The notes beneath the pieces are model-generated. The model made no database searches and was not told the origin of the DNA. It was given only the letters and a program-made list of their open reading frames with translations. Made by a program: the position numbers and the translations under genes. Below are positions 1 to 9,928 of a DNA stretch of 64,000 bases, in pieces (the first letter of the stretch is position 1; every line of letters begins with the position of its first letter). Source of the DNA: Prado023 sp964418695 (GTDB taxonomy: Bacteria > Actinomycetota > Actinomycetes > S36-B12 > CAIYMF01); contig CAYQMN010000004.1 of NCBI GenBank assembly GCA_964418695.1, forward strand, positions 156,358 through 220,357. Reading direction: 5' to 3'.

Positions 1-275
1 AGGGTGAGGTCATCTCGATCAGCCCGAAGGAGGGGGCGACCGCCCATCGCGGCGACACCGTCACCCTCAAGGTCTCCCAGGGGCCGCCGCTGGTCACGGT
101 CCCGAACGTCGTCGGCCAGAGCGAGTCCAACGCCAAGCAGAAGCTGCAGGACGCCGGCTTCAAGGTCGAGGTCCACAAGCCGCTGGGCTTCGCGGTGTTC
201 GGCGTGAACTCGCAGAGCCCGAGCGGCGGCAGCAAGGCGCCGAAGGGCTCGACGGTCCGCATCACCGTGGTCTGA
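1..275 (+). CDS. PASTA-domain Ser/Thr protein kinase, C-terminal end (partial)
   Basis: Only the last 90 codons are present, open at the window start in the frame that begins at base 3. The peptide ends one PASTA repeat (TVTLKVSQGP) and contains a complete second one that starts VTVPNVVGQS and closes with GSTVRITVV. PASTA repeats are the extracellular muropeptide-binding part of PknB/PknL-type membrane kinases that control cell wall growth and division in Actinobacteria. The kinase and membrane domains lie outside the window. Gene order downstream (DAHP synthase, PlsC, PimB') matches the neighbourhood of pknL in mycobacteria and corynebacteria, so this is probably the PknL orthologue. That assignment is inference from context. 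Confidence 0.85.
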   Translation, partial: GEVISISPKEGATAHRGDTVTLKVSQGPPLVTVPNVVGQSESNAKQKLQDAGFKVEVHKPLGFAVFGVNSQSPSGGSKAPKGSTVRITVV

Positions 276-285
276 CCGGCCGGCG

Positions 286-1156
286 ATGTCCGCACCCGCC
301 CCGGCGGCACCCGACCGCCGCGGGATCGCCACCTGGGCCCTCGTGGGGGCGACCGCGGTCTGGGGCTCCACGTTCGTCCTCGCCCAGGGCGTGGTCGAGC
401 ACATGCCCGTCCTGGCCTTCCTCACCTGGCGGTTCGCGCTGGCCACCGCCGTGCTGGTGGTGCTGCGCCCCCGCGCCCTCGCGCAGCTGACCCCGGCTGA
501 CCGTCGGCACGGGGTGGTGCTGGGCCTCATGCTGGGCGGCGGCTACGTGCTGCAGACCTTCGGGCTGCTGCACACCTCGGCGACGGTCTCGGGCTTCGTC
601 ACCGGCATGTTCGTGGTGTTCGTTCCGCTGATCGCGCGGGTCTGGCTGGGCGAGCCGCTCACCGGCACGATCTGGCTGGCCGTCGTGCTGGCCACCGCCG
701 GCCTGGCCGCGCTGAGCCTGACCGGGTGGGCCATCGGCCCCGGCGAGCTGCTCACGCTGGGCTGTGCGGCGATGTTCGCCGGGCAGATCGTCGGCCTGGC
801 CCACTGGTCCAGCGCCGAGCGCGCCTACGGGCTGACCGTGCTGCAGCTCGGCGTGGTCACGCTGCTGTGCCTGGTCGCCTCACCGCTCGACGGTGGCCTG
901 GTGCGCCCGCCCAGCGCCGCGGCCTGGGCCGCCATCCTGTTCCTGGCCGTGGTCGCCACGGCGGCGGCGTTCCTGGCCCAGACCTGGGCACAGACCCACA
1001 TGAGCGCGCCGCGGGCGGCCATCGTGCTGACCCTGGAGCCGGTCTTCGCCGGCGTCTTCGGGGTGACTCTCGGCGGCGACCAGCTCAGCGCGCGGATCAT
1101 CCTGGGCGCGGCGCTCATCCTGGCCGCGATGTACGTGATCGAGCTGGGACCCCGGC

Positions 1157-1179
<23 letters not shown>
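286..1179 (+). CDS. EamA/DMT-family transporter
   Basis: 297 residues, about ten hydrophobic segments arranged as two repeated five-helix halves, as in EamA (DMT superfamily) metabolite exporters. The start of the first repeat, ATWALVGATAVWGSTF, is typical, and the second repeat carries the family-like stretch RAAIVLTLEPVFAGVFG near residues 245-261. It probably exports an amino acid or other small metabolite across the inner membrane. The substrate cannot be told from the sequence. It starts 10 bp after the kinase stop and converges on the threonine aldolase gene, with a 23-bp overlap at the 3' ends. Confidence 0.85.
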
Positions 1180-2233
<1,054 letters not shown>

Positions 2234-2241
2234 GACCGCGC

Positions 2242-2247
2242 AGCCTA
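2242..2247 (-). promoter_or_regulatory. Probable -10 hexamer of the threonine aldolase gene
   Basis: TAGGCT on the minus strand, 8 nt before the ATG at 2233. No Shine-Dalgarno sequence lies between, which fits a leaderless transcript. Part of a pattern seen at many starts in this window. Confidence 0.45.
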
Positions 2248-2258
2248 GGGGAGGTCCG

Positions 2259-2993
2259 ATGAGGTCACGCCGTGGTTCCCGTGCGGTCTGCGCCGCCGCA
2301 GCCGCCGTGCTGCTGGCCGGTGGCCTGGCCGGCTGCTCGGGGCCGCTCTTCGACGTCGACGGCCCTGTGACCGACGTCGATCTGGTCCAGGCGGTCTCCC
2401 TGACCGATGCCGACATGGCACCGGGCTCGACGCTGCGGCTGCCGCCCGGCGGCGACGAGGTGGCCGGGGAGATCTCCTTGGACCTCTGCTTCGCGAGGTT
2501 CCCCAGCGAGGCCCTGCGGGTGGAGCGCAACCAGGTGGTGGCCACCCGCGACGGCCAGCAGGAGGAGTGGGTCAGCAGCGAGGCCATCCTGTACGCCAGC
2601 CCCGCGGACGCCGAGCAGGCGATGGGCGAGCTGACCAAGGCCCGCGCGAGCTGCCCGGACGACGAGGTGACCTCGGCCGTGTCGGGCGCCTCGGGGACCT
2701 GGGAGTTCCAGGACACCCCGGCTGACTCGTGGCCGATTGCCCCGGGCGTGGCGCGGCAGGCCTACGCCTTCGTCGTCACCGGCGAGACCGGCCAGACGCC
2801 GGGCACCGCCACCTACCTGCAGCGCGGCCGGATGATCCTGGCGCTCTACTACGCGCCGGGCGCGACCGCGCAGGTCATCAAGAACGCACCGGACGCGGCC
2901 CGGTTCACCGAGGTGATGACCAACCGGGTGCTGGCCCTGCCCGAGGTGGCGCTGACCACGGCCGTGGCGCCGCCGGGCGGACTGGACATCTGA
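2259..2993 (+). CDS. Secreted lipoprotein of unknown function
   Basis: 244 residues. The start at 2259 is preceded by an AGGGGAGG ribosome-binding site and gives a classic lipoprotein signal: positive n-region (RSRRGSR), hydrophobic core and a lipobox LAGC with the acylated Cys at residue 26. The mature part is soluble, with paired Cys residues and a region that looks like the sensor-like lipoproteins of actinobacteria, but I cannot assign a named family. It should sit on the outer face of the cytoplasmic membrane. The kinase gene nearby suggests a cell-envelope role, which is only context. Confidence 0.75.
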   Translation: MRSRRGSRAVCAAAAAVLLAGGLAGCSGPLFDVDGPVTDVDLVQAVSLTDADMAPGSTLRLPPGGDEVAGEISLDLCFARFPSEALRVERNQVVATRDGQQEEWVSSEAILYASPADAEQAMGELTKARASCPDDEVTSAVSGASGTWEFQDTPADSWPIAPGVARQAYAFVVTGETGQTPGTATYLQRGRMILALYYAPGATAQVIKNAPDAARFTEVMTNRVLALPEVALTTAVAPPGGLDI

Positions 2994-3082
2994 GCGGTCA
3001 CCGGCCTGCACCGGCCTGAGCCGGCCCGCGGGGTTCAGCCGACCCGGGGTCAGCGGGCCCCGGGGTCAGCGGCGCGCGCGGA

Positions 3083-4438
3083 TCAGCGTTGGACGAGCAT
3101 CTCCGCGACGGCGAAGGCCAGCTCCAGGGACTGCACCCGGTTCAGCCGCGGGTCGCAGGCGGTCTCGTAGCGCAGGCTCAGGCCGTCCTCGGTGACGCCG
3201 GCGGTCCCGCCGATGCACTCGGTGACGTCGTCGCCGGTGAGCTCGACGTGCAGGCCGCCGGGGTGCGCGCCCTGGGCCCGCATGACCTCGAAGAACCCGC
3301 TCACCTCGTCCATCACGTCGGCGAACGAGCGGGTCTTGTGCCCGGACGCCGCCTCGAAGGTGTTGCCGTGCATGGGGTCGCATACCCACACCACCGGGTG
3401 GCCGCTGGCCTGGATCGCCGCCACGATCGGGGGCAGCACCGAGCGGACCTTCCCCGCCCCCATCCGGGTGATGATCGTCAGCCGGCCGGGCACGTAGTCG
3501 GGGTCCAGGGCGTCGGCCAGCGCGAGCGCGTCGGCCGGCGTGGTGGTCGGCCCGAGCTTGAGCCCGATCGGGTTGCGGATGCCCTGGGCGAACTCGACGT
3601 GCGCGCCGTCGAGCTGGCGGGTGCGCTCGCCGACCCACAGGAAGTGCCCGGAGACGTCGTAGGGCTGCCCGGTCCGCGAGTCGATCCGGGTCAGGGCGTC
3701 CTCGTAGTCCAGCAGCAGCGCCTCGTGCCCGGCGTAGAAGTCGACGCGCTGGAACTCCTCGGGCTCGGCTCCACAGGCGCGCATGAACGCCAGCGCCCGG
3801 TCGATGTCGCGGGCCATCGACTCGTAGCGACGACCGGCCTGCGACGAGCCGACCCAGTCCTGGTTCCACGAGTGGACGTGCCGCAGGTCCGCGTACCCGC
3901 CCTGGGTGAACGCGCGCACGAGGTTCAGGGTCGCGCTGGCGGTGTGGTAGGCCCGCACCAGCCGTCGCGGGTCCGGGCGCCGGTCCTCGAACGTGGGTGC
4001 CAGGCCGTTGACCGCATCCCCGCGGTAGCTGGGCAGCTCGACGCCGTCGACGATCTCGGTGTCGCGGCTGCGCGGCTTGCCGTACTGCCCGGCCATCCGG
4101 CCGATCTTGACCACCGGCATCGAGGCGCCGTAGGTCAGCACGATCGCCATCTGCAGGACCGTCTTGAGCTTGGCGCGGATCGCGTCCGCGGTCGCCCCTT
4201 CGAACGTCTCCGCACAGTCCCCGCCCATGAGGACGAACGCGTCACCGCGCGCGGCCTCGGCCAGCTTCTCGGTGAGCTGGTCGACCTCCCCGGCGAAGAC
4301 CAGGGGCGGGAAGGCCCGCAGCGTCGAGGTGGCCGCCGCCAGCTCGAGCGCATCGGGCCACGCGGGCTGCTGGGCGGCGGCCCCCCGACGGGCGGGGGCA
4401 TGGGCGGTCGCGATCAGCGCGGCGTCCTGGACAGACAT
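3083..4438 (-). CDS. aroG: 3-deoxy-D-arabino-heptulosonate 7-phosphate synthase, class II
   Basis: 451 residues, the usual length of the plant-type (class II) DAHP synthases of actinobacteria. It condenses phosphoenolpyruvate and erythrose 4-phosphate, the first step of the shikimate pathway. Visible family motifs: FPPLVFAGE (43-51), the metal-site Cys in GGDCAE (72-77), GRMAGQ(Y)GKPRS, and VCDPMHGN (352-359) followed by SGHKTR. The start ATG at 4438 is preceded by TACCCT 7 nt upstream and no ribosome-binding site. It lies downstream of pfp on the same strand, separated by a strong hairpin, so it is probably transcribed on its own. Confidence 0.96.
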   Translation of the reverse strand: MSVQDAALIATAHAPARRGAAAQQPAWPDALELAAATSTLRAFPPLVFAGEVDQLTEKLAEAARGDAFVLMGGDCAETFEGATADAIRAKLKTVLQMAIVLTYGASMPVVKIGRMAGQYGKPRSRDTEIVDGVELPSYRGDAVNGLAPTFEDRRPDPRRLVRAYHTASATLNLVRAFTQGGYADLRHVHSWNQDWVGSSQAGRRYESMARDIDRALAFMRACGAEPEEFQRVDFYAGHEALLLDYEDALTRIDSRTGQPYDVSGHFLWVGERTRQLDGAHVEFAQGIRNPIGLKLGPTTTPADALALADALDPDYVPGRLTIITRMGAGKVRSVLPPIVAAIQASGHPVVWVCDPMHGNTFEAASGHKTRSFADVMDEVSGFFEVMRAQGAHPGGLHVELTGDDVTECIGGTAGVTEDGLSLRYETACDPRLNRVQSLELAFAVAEMLVQR

Positions 4439-4445
4439 GGCCCCA

Positions 4446-4451
4446 AGGGTA
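4446..4451 (-). promoter_or_regulatory. Probable -10 hexamer of aroG
   Basis: TACCCT on the minus strand, 7 nt before the aroG ATG, with no ribosome-binding site between; probable leaderless promoter. Confidence 0.45.
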
Positions 4452-4481
4452 GGCCACTGCGCGGCCCACCCGGCCCCGCGT

Positions 4482-4531
4482 CGGTCGGGCTCGTCGAGTC
4501 CTCAGTCTGGACGCCTCGACCGGCCCGACCG
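4482..4531 (-). terminator. Hairpin after pfp
   Basis: Two 17-nt arms (4482-4498 and 4515-4531) pair at 15 of 17 positions around a 16-nt loop. It begins 11 bp after the pfp stop and lies before aroG. There is no T-run, which is common for GC-rich actinobacterial terminators. The arm contains a GGTCGAG-type element also seen at 7417-7439. Confidence 0.5.
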
Positions 4532-4541
4532 CGCGGATTCC

Positions 4542-5765
4542 TCAGTGCGCGACGACGACCTTCGCGCGCTTGGCCTGGCCGATCCCGCCGAGCAGCTCGC
4601 CGAACCAGTCGGCGTCGATGTCGAAGTTCTTGCCGCCCTTGATCCGCTCGAACTCGATCGCGCGCAGCTCGTCGCCCTGCTCCTCGTCGTGGCCGACCAG
4701 CCCGGTGCCGCCGCCCAGCGCGGTCTCCACGGCCTTGTCGACGCACTTCTTGATGAGCTCCAGGTCGCGCTCGTCCGCGGCCGCCGCCCGGGAGTAGTAC
4801 CCGCTCTTCTGGATCAGGACCTTGCCCGCGCCGATCATCGGGGCGAACTGCTCGGAGAACCACTTGCCCGGGTTGATGAGGTCGAGCTTCACGTGGCCGA
4901 ACGCATCCCGCGGGACCTCCTCGCCGGCGGCCTCCATCTGAGCCACGATCGAGTCCACGCCGGCTCCCTCGGACAGGAAGATGTTGACGTTGCCGACCTC
5001 GTCCATCACCTGCTTGAGCCGGGTCGCCTCCTCCTCGAGGTTGATCTCCATCTCCGGGACGAAGACCGCGTGGATGTCGCGGCGCTCGCGCGGCACCCCG
5101 AACTCGGGCAGCCACTCCTTGGTGTCGAGCAGGGCACGGTAGGCCTGCGCGGTGGCCGCGGTCAGCCACCCGCAGTTGCGGCCCATCACCTCGTGGACGA
5201 TGAGCGTGCGCGGGCTGGCGCTGTGCTCGGAGACCACGTTCCAGAAGAAGTGGGCACCCTCGTCGGCGGCCGTCCACGCCCCCAGGGACTGCCGGATCGG
5301 GATGATGTCGTTGTCGATGGTCTTGGGCAGGCCGACCACCTGCAGGCCGTAGTCGTTGCTGGCCAAGAACCTCGCGAGGTCCGCGGCGGCGGTGTTGGTG
5401 TCGTCGCCGCCGATCGTGTGCAGCACGTCCACCCCGTCGGCGACCAGCTGGTCGGCGGCCACCTTCTGCGGATCCTGACCCTCCTGGACCAGGCCGCGCT
5501 TCACGCAGTCGGCCACGTTGGTCAGCTTCACCCGGCTGTTGACGATCGGGCTGCCGCCGAACTCCAGCAGCAGCAGCGCCTTCTCGCGGACCTCGGGCGT
5601 CACCTCCATGATGTCGCCCTTGAGCAGGCCCTGGTAGCCGCCGCGGTAGGCGATGAGCTCCACCTCGGGGGCGACCTCGGAGTAGCGGGCGATGAGCCCG
5701 CCCACGGCAGCCGACAGGCAGGGGGCCAGTCCGCCCGCCGTGAGCAGTGCGACCTTGTGAACCAT
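4542..5765 (-). CDS. pfp: Pyrophosphate-dependent 6-phosphofructokinase
   Basis: 407 residues. Phosphorylates fructose 6-phosphate to the 1,6-bisphosphate in glycolysis, here most likely with pyrophosphate as donor. The phosphate-donor motif reads GGDDTNT (119-125). The second Asp at the position where ATP-PFKs have Gly is the known mark of PPi dependence. The substrate-binding motif PKTIDND is at 147-153. The protein is longer than the about 340-residue ATP enzymes. It is upstream of aroG, which uses products of the same central pathway, but a hairpin separates them. Confidence 0.9.
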   Translation of the reverse strand: MVHKVALLTAGGLAPCLSAAVGGLIARYSEVAPEVELIAYRGGYQGLLKGDIMEVTPEVREKALLLLEFGGSPIVNSRVKLTNVADCVKRGLVQEGQDPQKVAADQLVADGVDVLHTIGGDDTNTAAADLARFLASNDYGLQVVGLPKTIDNDIIPIRQSLGAWTAADEGAHFFWNVVSEHSASPRTLIVHEVMGRNCGWLTAATAQAYRALLDTKEWLPEFGVPRERRDIHAVFVPEMEINLEEEATRLKQVMDEVGNVNIFLSEGAGVDSIVAQMEAAGEEVPRDAFGHVKLDLINPGKWFSEQFAPMIGAGKVLIQKSGYYSRAAAADERDLELIKKCVDKAVETALGGGTGLVGHDEEQGDELRAIEFERIKGGKNFDIDADWFGELLGGIGQAKRAKVVVAH

Positions 5766-5878
5766 GCGGGGATCCTTCTCTGCGTGGGGGGGTGGCTGTG
5801 CTGGCCCTCACCGTAGCGAGGCAGCCTCAGCGACGCCGCCCGACGACCAGCCCCTCCCGGGCCCGAAGCGCCCCGCCC

Positions 5879-5884
5879 TACCAT
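5879..5884 (+). promoter_or_regulatory. Probable -10 hexamer of the glycerol kinase gene
   Basis: TACCAT 8 nt before the ATG at 5893, no ribosome-binding site; probable leaderless promoter. Confidence 0.45.
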
Positions 5885-5892
5885 GAGCCGGC

Positions 5893-7386
5893 ATGAGCCT
5901 CCTCGCCCTGGACGCCGGAACCACCGGCGTGACCGCCCTTCTCGTCGACGCCGACCTGACCGTCGTGGCCCGCGGCTACCGCGAGTTCCCGCAGCACTTC
6001 CCCGCCGACGGATGGGTCGAGCACCAGCCCGAGGAGATCTGGGCCGCGACCCTGGCCGCGACCGAGGAGCTGCTGGCCACCGACATCGCAGCCGCCGACC
6101 CGCCGACCGCCCTGGGCATCACCAACCAGCGCGAGACGATCTGCTTCTGGGATCGCCGCACGCTGGCCTCGCCGCGCCGCGCGATCGTCTGGCAGGACCG
6201 GCGGACCGCCGGAATCTGCGCCTCCCTGCGCGAGGCCGGCCACTCACCGCGGGTCGAGTCCCGGACCGGTCTGCGCCTGGACCCCTACTTCTCCGGCACC
6301 AAGCTGCTCTGGGTGGCGCGCGAGGACCGCCCCACCTGGCGGGGCGTCCAGGCCGGTGAGGTCGCCGTCGGGACCGTCGACTCGTACCTGATCGCCCGGC
6401 TGACTGCCGGCCGCGAGCACGTGACCGATCCGACGAACGCCTCGCGCACGCTGCTCTACGACCTGCACGACGGCGACTGGAGCGACGACCTGCTCGACCT
6501 GTTCGGCGTGCCGCGCGAGGCGCTGCCGCGGATAGCCGCCTCCTACGGCGAGGTCGGGCGCACCGACCCCGTGTCGTTCCTCGGCCTGGACCTGCCGATC
6601 GCGGCCATCCTCGGCGACCAACAGGCCGCGCTCTTCGGCCAGGGCTGCTTCTCCCCAGGCGCCAGCAAGTGCACGTACGGCACTGGCTCGTTCGTCCTGG
6701 TCAACACCGGCAGCGAGATCGTCGCCTCCCGCTCCGGGCTGCTCACCACGGTCGCCTGGCAGCACCCGGACGGCACCCGTGAGTACGCCCTGGAGGGCGC
6801 GGTGTTCGTCACCGGGTCGGCGATCCAGTGGCTGCGCGACGGCTTGCAGATCCTGGACAGCGCCGCCCAGAGCGAGGAGCTCGCGCGCAGCGTCCCGGAC
6901 TCCGGCGGCGTCGTCTTCGTCCCCGCGCTGACCGGCCTGGGCGCCCCCGACTGGGACCCCTACGCCCGCGGCGCGATCCTGGGCATCACCCGCGGCACGA
7001 CCAGGGCCCACCTGGCCCGCGCGACCCTGGAGGCGATCGCCTTCGAGGTGCGCGACGTGGTGGACCTGATGGTCCGCGAGGCCGGGTTCGCCCTCCCTCA
7101 GCTCTCGGTCGACGGCGGCGCGGCCGCCAACGGGATGCTCTGCCAGATGCAGGCCGACGAGCTGGGCGTGCCGGTCATCCGCTCGGCCGAGCTGCAGGCC
7201 ACCGGACTCGGGGCGGCCACCGCCGCCGGCATCGCGACCGGCGCCCTGCCCGGTCTCGCTGAGGTCGCCACGATGCTGCGGCGCGCGGCCGACGCCCGCT
7301 TCGATCCGCGCCCCGCCGATCCGCACGCCCATCAGCGGTGGCGCAACGCGGTCGAGCGCTCCAAGGGCTGGGCAGCCCTGGGCTGA
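5893..7386 (+). CDS. glpK: Glycerol kinase, FGGY family
   Basis: 497 residues, normal length for GlpK. Phosphorylates glycerol to sn-glycerol 3-phosphate with ATP. Visible signatures: phosphate-binding DAGTTGVT (7-14), NQRET (78-82), WQDRR (100-104), DPTNASRT (179-186) and GDQQAALFGQ (241-250), all matching glycerol kinases rather than xylulokinases. No glpF or glpD neighbour is present, so it stands alone. The PlsC-type acyltransferase gene that converges on it could use glycerol 3-phosphate derivatives, but a functional link is only a guess. Confidence 0.9.
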   Translation: MSLLALDAGTTGVTALLVDADLTVVARGYREFPQHFPADGWVEHQPEEIWAATLAATEELLATDIAAADPPTALGITNQRETICFWDRRTLASPRRAIVWQDRRTAGICASLREAGHSPRVESRTGLRLDPYFSGTKLLWVAREDRPTWRGVQAGEVAVGTVDSYLIARLTAGREHVTDPTNASRTLLYDLHDGDWSDDLLDLFGVPREALPRIAASYGEVGRTDPVSFLGLDLPIAAILGDQQAALFGQGCFSPGASKCTYGTGSFVLVNTGSEIVASRSGLLTTVAWQHPDGTREYALEGAVFVTGSAIQWLRDGLQILDSAAQSEELARSVPDSGGVVFVPALTGLGAPDWDPYARGAILGITRGTTRAHLARATLEAIAFEVRDVVDLMVREAGFALPQLSVDGGAAANGMLCQMQADELGVPVIRSAELQATGLGAATAAGIATGALPGLAEVATMLRRAADARFDPRPADPHAHQRWRNAVERSKGWAALG

Positions 7387-7416
7387 GGGCCACGACCCAC
7401 ACGACCCGGCCCCCCG

Positions 7417-7439
7417 CCGGTCGAGCCTGTCGAGGCCCC
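7417..7439. repeat. Intergenic GGTCGAG..TGTCGAGG element
   Basis: Imperfect inverted repeat in the 83-bp gap between convergent glpK and plsC. It carries the same GGTCGAG core as the hairpin at 4482-4531. It may serve as a bidirectional terminator or belong to a dispersed intergenic repeat family. Confidence 0.35.
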
Positions 7440-7469
7440 ACCCGGCACGCCCGACCCCGGACCCTCGGC

Positions 7470-8225
7470 TCAGGCCGGCGTGTCCTTGGCCGACTGCCGG
7501 GCCGCGTGCTCGGCCAGCTGCTCGGCGGTCGGCGTCACCGTCCCGTAGACGCGCAGCCGCTCCTTGGCCTTGTTGGCGTACATGTCCACGTACTCCTGGC
7601 CGGAGAGCACCATCAGCTCGTACATGATCTCGTCGGTCATGCTGCGCAGCACGAACCGGTCGTCCTCCATGCCGGAGTACCGGGAGAAGTCCAGCGGCGC
7701 GCCGATCCGGATCGACACGGGCAGCAGGTTGGGGATCTTCTGCCCCGTCGGCTGGATCTTGTCGGTGCCGATCATGGCCACCGGGATGACCGGGGCGGGC
7801 GCCGCCAGTGCCATGCGCGCCGGCCCGGTCCGGCCCCGGTAGAGCCGGCCGTCCGGGGACCGCGTGCCCTCCGGATACACGCCGAGCACGTTTCCGCCGC
7901 GCAGGACCCGGATGCCGGTGTTGATCGCGCCCATGCTCGCCTTGCCACCCGAGCGATCGATCGGGACCTGGCCGACGCTGGTCATGAACTCCTTGGTCAG
8001 CCAGCCCTTGACACCGGGCCCGGTGAAGTAGTCGCTCTTGGCCAGGAACGTGATCTGCCGGTCGACCACCAGCGGCAGGAAGATCGAGTCGATGAACGAC
8101 AGGTGGTTGCTGCACAGGATGGCCGGGCCCTCGGCCGGAACGTGCTCAAGGCCCTCGACGTGGGGTCGGTAGAGCGTCCTCAGCGGCGGCCCCAGGACCG
8201 CGTGCTTCATCACTCCGTAGAGCAT
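7470..8225 (-). CDS. plsC: 1-acyl-sn-glycerol-3-phosphate acyltransferase (PlsC family)
   Basis: 251 residues. Transfers an acyl chain to lysophosphatidate in phospholipid synthesis at the membrane. The catalytic HX4D motif is in NHLSFID (40-46) and the substrate motif PEGTRS is at 118-123. The start at 8225 (MLYGVMK) was chosen over an upstream extension because GAGGAAGG lies just before it. The position in the aroG-pimB neighbourhood matches Rv2182c of M. tuberculosis from memory. Several PlsC paralogues are usual in actinomycetes, so the exact acyl acceptor is uncertain. Confidence 0.88.
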   Translation of the reverse strand: MLYGVMKHAVLGPPLRTLYRPHVEGLEHVPAEGPAILCSNHLSFIDSIFLPLVVDRQITFLAKSDYFTGPGVKGWLTKEFMTSVGQVPIDRSGGKASMGAINTGIRVLRGGNVLGVYPEGTRSPDGRLYRGRTGPARMALAAPAPVIPVAMIGTDKIQPTGQKIPNLLPVSIRIGAPLDFSRYSGMEDDRFVLRSMTDEIMYELMVLSGQEYVDMYANKAKERLRVYGTVTPTAEQLAEHAARQSAKDTPA

Positions 8226-8325
8226 CCTGCCGCCTTCCTCGCGACCCGGAGTCACGCTAGGGGACGCTGCCGCGCACGAGCAACGTGACAGGCCCGCGCC
8301 CACCGGGCGTGTGCAACCATGAGCC

Positions 8326-8859
8326 ATGATCGAGCGGCCCGAGGAGTTCGAGGAGGCGTGGGCCCGCATCGTCGCCGAGCTGAGCGTCGACACCGAGGAA
8401 CCCGCCAGCCCGCAGACCGAGCTCGAGCTCGAGGCGTCCGCCGAGGGCGCCGGCCAGCCCGCCTCGACTCCCGCGGACCCCGACCCCGAGGCCGCTCACA
8501 CCGCCCGGCTGTCCGCGCTCTTCTCGCCGGAGAACTCGCTGGTCGAGCCTGCGCCGTTGGTGCCCGCCGAGCCGGTCGCGGACCCGGCGGCGTTCGTCGA
8601 CAGCTGGCACGACGAGGGGCACTTCGTGCCGCCCCCACCGCCCGACCTCCCGGAAGGGACGCCGGTCACCCGGCTGGGCTGGGCCGGGCTCCTGGGCGGT
8701 CCGACGATCCTCATCCTCCTGGCGCTCACCGGCTGGCACGCGCCGCGGGTGGTGGCGATCGGGGCCGGGCTGATCACCTTGGCCGGCTTCCTGACCCTGG
8801 TCTGGCATCTGCCCGACTCGCGTCCGGACTCCGGCTGGGACGACGGCGCGAAGCTGTAG
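8326..8859 (+). CDS. Actinobacterial membrane protein of unknown function
   Basis: 177 residues, divergent from plsC. The N-terminal 115 residues are acidic and Ala/Pro-rich and look disordered, opening with a conserved-looking segment ERPEEFEEAWARIV. Two hydrophobic helices follow at about residues 122-165 (GLLGGPTILILLALTGW and the next segment), with a short acidic tail. I do not recognise a functional domain. Similar short two-helix proteins with this opening are common next to plsC in actinomycetes. Confidence 0.65.
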   Translation: MIERPEEFEEAWARIVAELSVDTEEPASPQTELELEASAEGAGQPASTPADPDPEAAHTARLSALFSPENSLVEPAPLVPAEPVADPAAFVDSWHDEGHFVPPPPPDLPEGTPVTRLGWAGLLGGPTILILLALTGWHAPRVVAIGAGLITLAGFLTLVWHLPDSRPDSGWDDGAKL

Positions 8860-8914
8860 CTGAGCTCGCTGCGGTCGGTCAGCGCGCCGCGGCGCGAACC
8901 TCCGGGGGCGTGGG

Positions 8915-9343
8915 CTACTCCTCGACCACACCCGGCTCCGCTGCCGGACCCGGCTCGCCTGCCGCGCCCGCGTGGCCGTCGGCCACCGCATCCCCACCGG
9001 CCTGCGGAGCCGCTGACCCGACGTCGCCCTCGGCCTCCCCCTCGGCCCGCGAGCGCCCGACCGCGATCCGGGTCTCGGCGGCCTGGCTCAGCGCCGCACC
9101 GACCCCGGCGATCAGTGAGCGGGCGATCTCGGTGAGCTCGTTGAGCACGAGCGGGTTGATCGAGTCGACGGTCGCCGCGCCCTGGCAGATGGGGCAGTTG
9201 TCGCAGACGGCCTGGGGAACCTTGGGTCGCGGCTGGGCATCGTCGGACTGCTCGGCGGCCTCGTCGGGCGGGTTGAGCAGGCCGAGGGCGTCCGCCCAGG
9301 AGCGGATCGCGTCCCAGTAGGAGCCGGCCTGCTCCTGCGCCAT
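8915..9343 (-). CDS. Small protein with a CX2CX2C motif, partner of the SRPBCC gene
   Basis: 142 residues. The N-terminal half has the sequence VCDNCPICQGA, a possible metal site, followed by a predicted amphipathic helix. The C-terminal half is low complexity, rich in Ala, Gly, Glu and Pro. Its ATG overlaps the stop of the SRPBCC gene by one base (TGATG), so the two are translated together. In actinomycetes a protein of this shape follows the Rv2185c-like START-domain gene. Function is unknown. Confidence 0.65.
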   Translation of the reverse strand: MAQEQAGSYWDAIRSWADALGLLNPPDEAAEQSDDAQPRPKVPQAVCDNCPICQGAATVDSINPLVLNELTEIARSLIAGVGAALSQAAETRIAVGRSRAEGEAEGDVGSAAPQAGGDAVADGHAGAAGEPGPAAEPGVVEE

Positions 9344-9774
9344 CAGCCCTCCACGCGCCGCTTGAGCCCCTTGAGCGCGGAGTCGACCACGACCTTCTCG
9401 CCGCGCCGGCGCAGGATGCTTACGACCGGGATCGCCAGCTCGATCTCCAGGCGGTACTCGACCATGGTCGTGTCGTCACCCTGATCGGTGCAGGTGTACG
9501 TGCCGTGCAGGTCCTTGAGCGCCTCGCCCTTGGTCAGCCACCACGACACCTCCTCCGGCGCCCAGTCGTAGGCCACGGTGTAGGAGTCCTTGACCGGACC
9601 CAGGCTGCCGTGGAAGGTCGCCTCGGCCGGCCGGCCGTCCTCGTCGCTGCCGTGCCGGGTCGCGGTCTCCAGACCCGAGATCCACTCGGGGTAGGTCTCC
9701 ACGTCGGCGATCACCTGCATGATCGCCTCGGGGGTTGCCGCGATCACGATGCTGGAGCTGGTCTGCTGGGCCAC
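9343..9774 (-). CDS. SRPBCC (START-like) family protein
   Basis: 143 residues with a polyketide cyclase/START-like profile: an N-terminal strand SSSIVIAATPEAIMQVI, then VETYPEWISGL, which is characteristic of the lipid- or ligand-binding SRPBCC fold, and a long C-terminal helix ending LKRRVEG. These proteins bind hydrophobic ligands in the cytoplasm. Gene order suggests the Rv2185c orthologue. The start is a GTG at 9774 with TAGCCT 6 nt upstream, a probable leaderless start. It is the first gene of a two-gene operon with the CX2CX2C protein. Confidence 0.82.
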   Translation of the reverse strand: MAQQTSSSIVIAATPEAIMQVIADVETYPEWISGLETATRHGSDEDGRPAEATFHGSLGPVKDSYTVAYDWAPEEVSWWLTKGEALKDLHGTYTCTDQGDDTTMVEYRLEIELAIPVVSILRRRGEKVVVDSALKGLKRRVEG

Positions 9775-9780
9775 GGCGAC

Positions 9781-9786
9781 AGGCTA
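9781..9786 (-). promoter_or_regulatory. Probable -10 hexamer of the SRPBCC gene
   Basis: TAGCCT on the minus strand, 6 nt before the GTG at 9774; no ribosome-binding site. Confidence 0.45.
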
Positions 9787-9908
9787 GCCCGTGACTCTGA
9801 CCGACGTGGCCGCGGGCACAGCCCGGTCCACCTGGGGCACCACCGGTCTGCCTCGGGCCTACGGGGGATGGGGCCAGCCGGAGGCCCGGTTCGCCCTGGT
9901 GCAGCCGC

Positions 9909-9928
9909 GCACGCACTAGTTTGCGTGC
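9909..9928 (+). promoter_or_regulatory. Palindrome and -10 hexamer abutting the LuxR-type gene start
   Basis: A perfect inverted repeat, GCACGCA - CTAGTT - TGCGTGC, ends on the base before the ATG at 9929. The hexamer TAGTTT (9917-9922) inside it is spaced 6 nt from the ATG, so promoter and palindrome coincide. This is a good candidate for an autoregulatory operator. Confidence 0.5.

Noticed and set aside
2994..3082. Repeated GGGGTCAGC and CCGGCCTG motifs between the lipoprotein and aroG as a terminator
   Set aside because: They are short direct repeats without a convincing stem, so no terminator is claimed.
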